Assembly: GCF_000283155.1 (NCBI RefSeq)
Contig: NW_004454170.1
Span: 11,117,594 to 11,181,593, forward strand
DNA from: Ceratotherium simum simum
Lineage: Eukaryota > Chordata > Mammalia > Perissodactyla > Rhinocerotidae
Direction: 5' to 3'
Length of the DNA stretch: 64,000 nucleotides
Shown: positions 58,969 to 64,000 of the stretch, in pieces
Layout of the letters: each line of letters opens with the position of its first letter
How positions within the stretch are numbered: position 1 is the stretch's first letter
Notes under the pieces: generated by a model
The model's input: the letters and a program-made list of their open reading frames with translations, nothing else
Database searches by the model: none
What the model was told of the DNA's origin: nothing
Made by a program: the position numbers and the translations under genes

Positions 58969-59308
58969 TGCTACGGACTGAATTGTGTTCCCCACCCCCA
59001 AATTGATGTGTTAAAGCCCTAACCCCCACTGTGACTGTATTTGGAGACAGGGCCTTTAGGAGGTCAAGTTAAATGAGGTCATAAGTGTGGGGTCTCTCTC
59101 TCCACACACACAATGAAGAAAGGCCACATGAGGACACAGCAAAAAGGTGGCTGTCTGCAAGCCAGGAAGAGAGCCCTCAAAAGAAATCAAACCCTCCTGG
59201 ACCTTGATCTTGGACTTCCCAGTCTCCATAACTGTGAGAAAATAAGTTTTTGTTGTTTAAGCCACATAGTCTCTGGTACTTTTTATGGTAGCTGAGCTGA
59301 CTAAGACA
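58969..59308 (+). mobile_element. MLT1-type MaLR solo LTR
   Basis: A complete-looking LTR of 340 bases: it starts with TG at 58969, contains 'gtgactgtatttggagacag', 'acatgaggacacagcaaaaa', 'ttgatcttggacttcccagt' and 'agccacatagtctctggta', and ends 'gctgactaagaca' at 59308. Flanks ctcat and ttcat (58964-58968, 59309-59313) agree in 4 of 5 bases, as expected for a decayed 5-bp duplication. No internal retroviral sequence, so it formed by LTR-LTR recombination. Confidence 0.85.
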
Positions 59309-59314
59309 TTCATA

Positions 59315-59930
59315 CATGATGAACCATCAAGAAACATAACGATTTTGTAGATTGACTCTATGAATGAGGGTACCAGGAAGACGGGAGAGGTAATATCTAA
59401 AGGGTTTTGTCCCCTCTATCCACCACATTTGTGCCCCTTTCACTGGCTAACTGGTAGTGTGAGATATTTGGGGCAAAGGGGGTGTAGACTAAAGGGACTA
59501 TTAAATGCCTTTTATTTAATTTTGACTTTTAAAACACTTACATGGTTGAAAACTTATAAAAATATTAAAAGGTGCATATTACAAACTCAATGTGAGAACT
59601 GTTGTTTGGTATTTCCAAAAGCCAAGTCTCGCTGAGGTGATTCAGTCACTTCTAATGATAGCCACTCAACACTTCCATAGTCTTCAGATATCAACTGCAC
59701 ACAACTGACAAATTCTCAGGGACTTATTCTAACCAGATTGACCAGTAAAAATTGTGTATGTATTTATCAAATAGGTTATCTGGTATCATGTAGGCAAAAT
59801 CACAAAGTGATCAACTCTTTAATCACCTTGTTACATCATGCAAACCTGGCCCAAAATCCACTTCTGTTTCAGAGGCCAAGTAGTTAAGAGAACATGTTTT
59901 GTACTAGAAACTTCTTACTAGTTTTACTTA
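59315..59930. other. Unique sequence, nothing recognised
   Basis: A 91-codon plus frame (59360-59635) has no recognisable content. No repeat family is evident. Confidence 0.45.
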
Positions 59931-59985
59931 AATGGTGTATTGGATTAGTCAGGGTTTTCCAGAGAACCAGAACCAATAGGATGGA

Positions 59986-60053
59986 GATAGATAGATAGGT
60001 AGGTAGGTAGGTAGGTAGGTAGGTAGGTAGGTAGATAGAGAGATAGAGAGAGA
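59986..60053. repeat. GATA/GGTA/GAGA compound microsatellite
   Basis: A run of GATA, then about nine GGTA (TAGG) units, then GATA/GAGA, grown inside the ERVL LTR. Confidence 0.9.
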
Positions 60054-60407
60054 AAGAGATTATTTATTTTAGGGAATTGGCTCACACAACTGTAGAGGCT
60101 GGCAAGTCTGTAGAGCAGGCTCAGGTGGAAAATTCAGGGAAGATCTGGTATTGCAGTCTTGAGTCCAAAATCTGCAGGGTAGAAACTCAGGCAGGGTTTC
60201 CCACATTGCAGTCTTCAGGCAGAGTTTCTTTTTCTTTGTGAAACCTCAGTCTTCGCTCTTAAGGTCTTCAACTGATTGGATGAGGCCCACCCACTTTATT
60301 GAGAGTAATCTGCTTTATTGAAATTCTACCGATTTAAATGTTAACCACAGCTAAAAAGAATCTTCACAGTAACATTTAGACTGGAGTTTGACCAAACAAC
60401 TGGACAC

Positions 60408-60940
60408 TGTAGGGGAGCAGAATTTGCCACCTCAACATGTGTGTCTTTGGCCTGAGGATTATTTTGGGCTGGTTATTTTAAAAAAACTGCAGACACAGGA
60501 AAAGCTCTGAAAACCAAGTAGAAGTTACCCTTTGTAAGAGACATTTACATTTGTAAGGGAAATCTCCATTTGTAAAGGTGTCTCCCTCTCTGTACCAGGA
60601 AGAGGGGGATGACCTTATCTCTAGAAACTCTTATAAATGCGGAAGGCAAGGACTTAAATCTACATAATAACCTTACTCTTGTTTACTGAGCTTTTTCTCA
60701 TAATCTCCCATAACTGACTTCTCCCACCCCCAACATCCTCCTTGTCTTTAACTGAAGATGGTATTTAAGGTGGTAACCTCAGCCATTCTGGCAAGTTACT
60801 CAGTTTTTCTGGGTTTCTCCCATATACACATGTCATAAAGCTTTGTTTAATTCTCTCCTGTTGTTCTGTCTCATGTCAATTTAATTCTTAGACCAGCCAG
60901 AAGGACCTAGAGAGTAGAGGAATTGCATTCCTCCCCTACA
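60408..60940 (+). mobile_element. Class-I-like ERV solo LTR inserted in the ERVL LTR
   Basis: 533 bases with TG/CA ends and a perfect 10-bp terminal inverted repeat (TGTAGGGGAG at 60408-60417, CTCCCCTACA at 60931-60940). A 4-bp duplication, 'acac', flanks it (60404-60407 and 60941-60944), typical of gammaretrovirus-like (ERV1) integrases. A TATA-like 'tatttaag' at 60762 lies about 70 bases before a polyadenylation-type 'ataaag' at 60835-60840, which fits U3-R structure on the plus strand. No internal viral genes remain. Removing it and one 'acac' restores the interrupted LTR. The orientation rests on the promoter/polyadenylation order. Confidence 0.87.
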
Positions 60941-61426
60941 ACACCATAACCTAGCCAAGTTGACACATAAAATTAACCGTCACAAATGGAGACAAAACTC
61001 CAACTACGTGTATTCAGCTAAGAGACATTTTTAGCATAGGGTAATATTGTTTCGCATCAATCCTTGGGAATACCTTCATCTTGGCTAAGTTTCTTGAAAC
61101 ATCTAAGCCAAAAAACCTACCGAACCCCAAATTGAAACAGTGGAATGTTCTAGAAGTTCCTCCAGCGCAGAATAGTAGAGCAAAGTCCTAAAATGCTTTT
61201 ACTCATCTGGAAGACATTTCAGGACCATCTCAATGAATCCTAGGAAAGTATTGGCCAACCCAGTTTTCAAAGAAACATTTCTGGTCGATTTTATTTGAAA
61301 TAAAGTCTAACAGTTTAGCTAAATAATTCTTAAATACTATAACGAGAAGTTGATGAGAGAATAAAGTTGATGACAGTACAAAACTTAATGAATGGATGTT
61401 CTGCTCAATAAAAGAAAGATTATTTT

Positions 61427-61459
61427 CTCCTCTCTTTTCTCTTCTCTCTCTCTCTCTCA
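61427..61459. repeat. (CT)n-rich pyrimidine tract
   Basis: CTCTCTTTTCTCTTCTCTCT followed by a pure CT run. Confidence 0.85.
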
Positions 61460-62217
61460 CTTTTAAATATTTTTTACGGCTTCTTGGCAGGAGAAAAAGA
61501 CTCTCTAAAACTATGACCCAATGTCAGGGAGAAAACAGACTAGTCTCTTAAACTAATGGCTGTTGTTGAGGACTCCCTTAGTGATATTCAGCTAGAAAAA
61601 AAGGAAAAAAAAAAAAAGAACTTTGCAATAAACGACCTTCATGGAAGAAGACTATTCATGTTAATTAGTAGCTCTTTTCAAATCTGATTCATATATGCAT
61701 TAGGCCATGGCATGCTGAACAATGCAAGCATTGTAGTAAACATCAAGATAAGTCTCAAGTATGGTTATCAAAATTTTAGAAAACTCTAGCTAGGTTTTTT
61801 TTTTTCATAAGATTGTGACTTACTGCTCCTAGTGTATCGCACAATAGTCTCTCTCCTAATGGCTTTTAGCTTTGCCACTGCCAACTTTTATATTTAAAAT
61901 CCATACAATTATGGACAATTTATGAACATTATGAGGCTTTTCTTTTTTGCACTGATTCTTACTGATTCAAGCCAGCTTTTATCCTTAGCAAATCAAATGC
62001 ATTTTGCTTACAACACTAGATTCATTCTCACATATTCCACTTTATTCTTATTATTAGTATTCCTTATTATGCATGTTTAATTTAAGAATGCATTTTCTCC
62101 ATTAAAAAATTAGAAGTACTAGAAGGTGATTATTTGCTTTAGTTTGCTTTTATTAACTATGTAAGCCCTGATATGCTCTTCCCAAAGTTACAAGCAAGAG
62201 ACAAAATGCTAAAAAGC

Positions 62218-62237
62218 AAAAAAAAAAAAAAAAAAAA
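62218..62237. repeat. Poly-A run (20)
   Basis: Twenty A in a row, with no SINE recognisable upstream on either strand. Confidence 0.9.
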
Positions 62238-63184
62238 TTTAAAATCTGCTTAAATACCATAGACCTTCTTTATGTAATGATGGTATATAAAGTGTAAAGT
62301 ATCAAATTCAAATAAGAGAATGGCTAAAAATCTTACAATACTATGTGAATGCAGAAAGGATATAAATTTGCTAGAGTTCCTTAAGCAAAAAGCCCACTAT
62401 ATATGGTTCTTCAGAGACTTCATCCAGCAAGATGCACCTTGAAAAAAGCAAAAAGTATGAAGTCAGGTGTGCACCTTACCCCCATCCACACACCACCCAT
62501 CCTCTACCACCACACTCTGCCCACTAAAACAGGAAAATTAATGGTCCAAATCTTAGTGTTTGCCCTTACATTAAACTCTTTAACAAAATAGTTGGGTCTA
62601 CAAGAAAATAAATAACAAGCTAGAGTTCCTTTCTTAATTCTGCAAGCATTGATTGGAAACCACCAACCAAGCGATTTGGTTGTTTTTTCTATTTGTTGCC
62701 TAACAAGTTTGAATCTCCCCACTTTCACTCCAAAGTTTTTGCTTTAACTGGTTGTTTTAAAATCGTGAGGGCAAATCAAGTAACTGAGGTCTCATCTCTC
62801 CGTGACTGATGGGAGCAGTCACCTCTTCCTCCCACCTCACTGCACAGCCTCACCACCACGCACACATGTGTAACTGTGGTTTGCAGACTAGGGGTCCTGT
62901 ATGGACCACACTGACTTGAGCAGGGAAGAACAAAGAGCATGTTTGTTAATTTTCTGCTTACCTTGTGCTTAAGGGTTATCATTTGCTGTTGGTTTGAGAC
63001 CTTAACATCTATAGATACCAACTGACTTTGTCTCTACTGTGAAATCCAAATAAATTAATACTGTCTAACATTTTTGGCACCTATTAGGCATCTACATCAA
63101 AAGCTAGCTACTTTTGATATAACATATTACCTAATCACAACACAGCTACAAGAGTTTCAGCCCACATTGCACGGATGAAGATCC

Positions 63185-63345
63185 TTGTCCCTCCACTTAC
63201 TAGCTCTCTGAATATGCACATATTACTTAATCTCTCTGTGCCTCAGTTTTCTCATCTGAAAAATAGGGACAATAACAACACCTACCTCCTAGAGTTGTTG
63301 TGAGGATTAAACGTAAGGCATGTAAAACCCTCAGAACAGAGCTTT
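63185..63345 (+). repeat. MIR SINE
   Basis: 'ccacttactagctctctgaa', 'tctgtgcctcagttttctca', 'tcctagagttgttgtgagga' and 'taaggcatgtaaaaccctca' are in clear MIR order. Confidence 0.85.
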
Positions 63346-63349
63346 CTAA

Positions 63350-63575
63350 GCCCAATTCCTCCCTACGTATCCTGGATCCTATGCCTCTAGGGGCCTCTGG
63401 GATATTTCTCTCCACCCAGTAATCCCTAGTATTGTGGAATTTTTAATCTCTTAGCTAAAAAAATGAAAAAGGATAGAGGCCAGCCAGCTCCGCAGGACTC
63501 CAGCCTCCCCACTCTCCCAGCTCACAAATTGTGTCTCTACTCGACGGCCTCACTGCCCCTTGGTGGGCCCTAATG
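63350..63575. other. Unique sequence, nothing recognised
   Basis: Short spacer between the MIR and the AT-rich block. No gene or repeat supported. Confidence 0.45.
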
Positions 63576-63579
63576 TGTG

Positions 63580-64000
63580 GAATGAAAATAGAATATTTAG
63601 TTAAGATCAATAAATGCCTTGAAAATAAAAATATAAACAGAACTTAATTAATTAGCTTGCTAATTATCCTCTCTTGAAACCATTTTTTTTCAGTTCTTCT
63701 ACAACCATGATCAAAAACAAAACATCAAAAAACAGTAACAGTGCTTTTTTTTGCCCTCTTGGCAATTAAAGTTAATCAAGTGGAATTAGAGATTGGCTAC
63801 TAATATTTGGAAAGTATCATTCAGCAATATAATATATAAATTTTCTACCTAGTTTTAAAAAATAGAAGTAAGGGTAAGGTGGGAGGGGACTCTTTCTGCA
63901 GTCTCAATAACAATGCAATGATGAATATCAGCAACTAAGTTTAAATTCTGAAACCCCAAATTAAAATATCAGACATGTACCCTGTTTATGATCTGTTAAT
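63580..64000. promoter_or_regulatory. Repeat-poor AT-rich block at window end, weak candidate
   Basis: Transposon-free and dense in ATTA-type cores ('acttaattaattagcttgct', 'gccctcttggcaattaaagt'). Like the block at 44.6-46.3 kb it could be a conserved enhancer; it continues past the window edge. Texture-based inference. Confidence 0.28.

Larger units (their letters stand above)
59936..60984 (-). mobile_element. MLT2-type ERVL solo LTR, interrupted
   Basis: Reading plus, the element starts 'tgtattggattagtcagggt', with 'ttggctcacacaactgtaga', 'attggatgaggcccaccc' and 'accgatttaaatgttaacc'. After a 533-base insertion it finishes 'gccaagttgacacataaaat', ending 'gtcaca' at 60984. A perfect 5-bp duplication, 'aatgg', flanks it (59931-59935, 60985-60989), as expected for ERVL. 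No gag/pol/env sequence is present. It carries a GGTA/GATA microsatellite near its left end. Confidence 0.82.
60990..63180. other. Mostly unique AT-rich sequence
   Basis: Contains a CT/TTCTC pyrimidine tract (61427-61459), an A-rich run at 61600-61618 and a 20-A run at 62218-62237. No transposon body or gene recognised. Frames under 82 codons. Confidence 0.5.

Noticed and set aside
1..64000. CRISPR arrays, operons, ribosome binding sites, prokaryotic mobile elements
   Set aside because: The ERE, MIR, L2 and Tigger1 content shows this is mammalian nuclear DNA. The tandem repeats present are microsatellites or minisatellites without spacer architecture.

Overview
This window is nuclear DNA from a placental mammal, almost certainly a perissodactyl (horse, ass or zebra, or possibly a rhinoceros or tapir). 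The diagnostic signal is four copies of the equine repetitive element (ERE) SINE, a tRNA-derived family typical of perissodactyls. They sit at 13422-13664, 18121-18364, 28273-28550 and 31400-31616, and each is bounded by a visible target-site duplication. The rest of the repeat content is the usual ancient mammalian set: MIR, L2, MER5A, Tigger1, and MLT1/MLT2-type LTRs.

I find no functional protein-coding gene, no exon I would defend, and no tRNA, rRNA or other RNA gene. The open reading frames are short (187 codons at most), match no domain I recognise, and several lie in repeats or simple sequence. The only recognisable protein homologies are transposon fossils: a Tigger1 (pogo-like) transposase pseudogene on the minus strand, and L2 and L1 reverse-transcriptase remnants. 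The window is therefore intergenic, or lies deep inside a very large intron, in a gene-poor region.

Layout. 1-17 kb: mostly unique sequence with L2/MIR fragments, two repeat-poor blocks that resemble conserved non-coding elements (4640-5830 and 15350-16330), and the first ERE, which has landed in an older MIR. 17-18.4 kb: an AT-rich nested palindrome, two L2 fragments in opposite orientations, and the second ERE. 18.4-27 kb: unique sequence, including further repeat-poor blocks at 21.7-22.1, 22.98-23.34 and 24.2-24.98 kb. 27-31.6 kb: a transposon-dense stretch with MIR, L2, an ERE carrying an exact internal duplication, an internally deleted Tigger1, and the ERE with the best-kept CpG sites. 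32-44 kb: a mosaic of MIR, L2, MER5A and unique sequence. 44.6-46.26 kb: the most gene-desert-enhancer-like block, AT-rich and nearly repeat-free. 46.9-54.4 kb: an MLT1-like LTR, L2, a scrap of L1 ORF2, a hAT-type fossil and a 36-bp minisatellite. 56-64 kb: more MIR/L2, an MLT1 solo LTR, and an MLT2/ERVL solo LTR split by a younger class-I-like ERV solo LTR, with both target-site duplications readable.

Nothing here works together as a gene cluster or operon. If the window has a function, it is most likely regulatory, in the repeat-poor blocks. I saw no undescribed multi-gene system. The best leads are the nested LTR history, the palindromic elements near 17.1 and 48.7 kb, the recently duplicated ERE, and the repeat-free blocks. 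Repeat family names come from recognition by eye, not from a database search, and boundaries without a visible target-site duplication are approximate.
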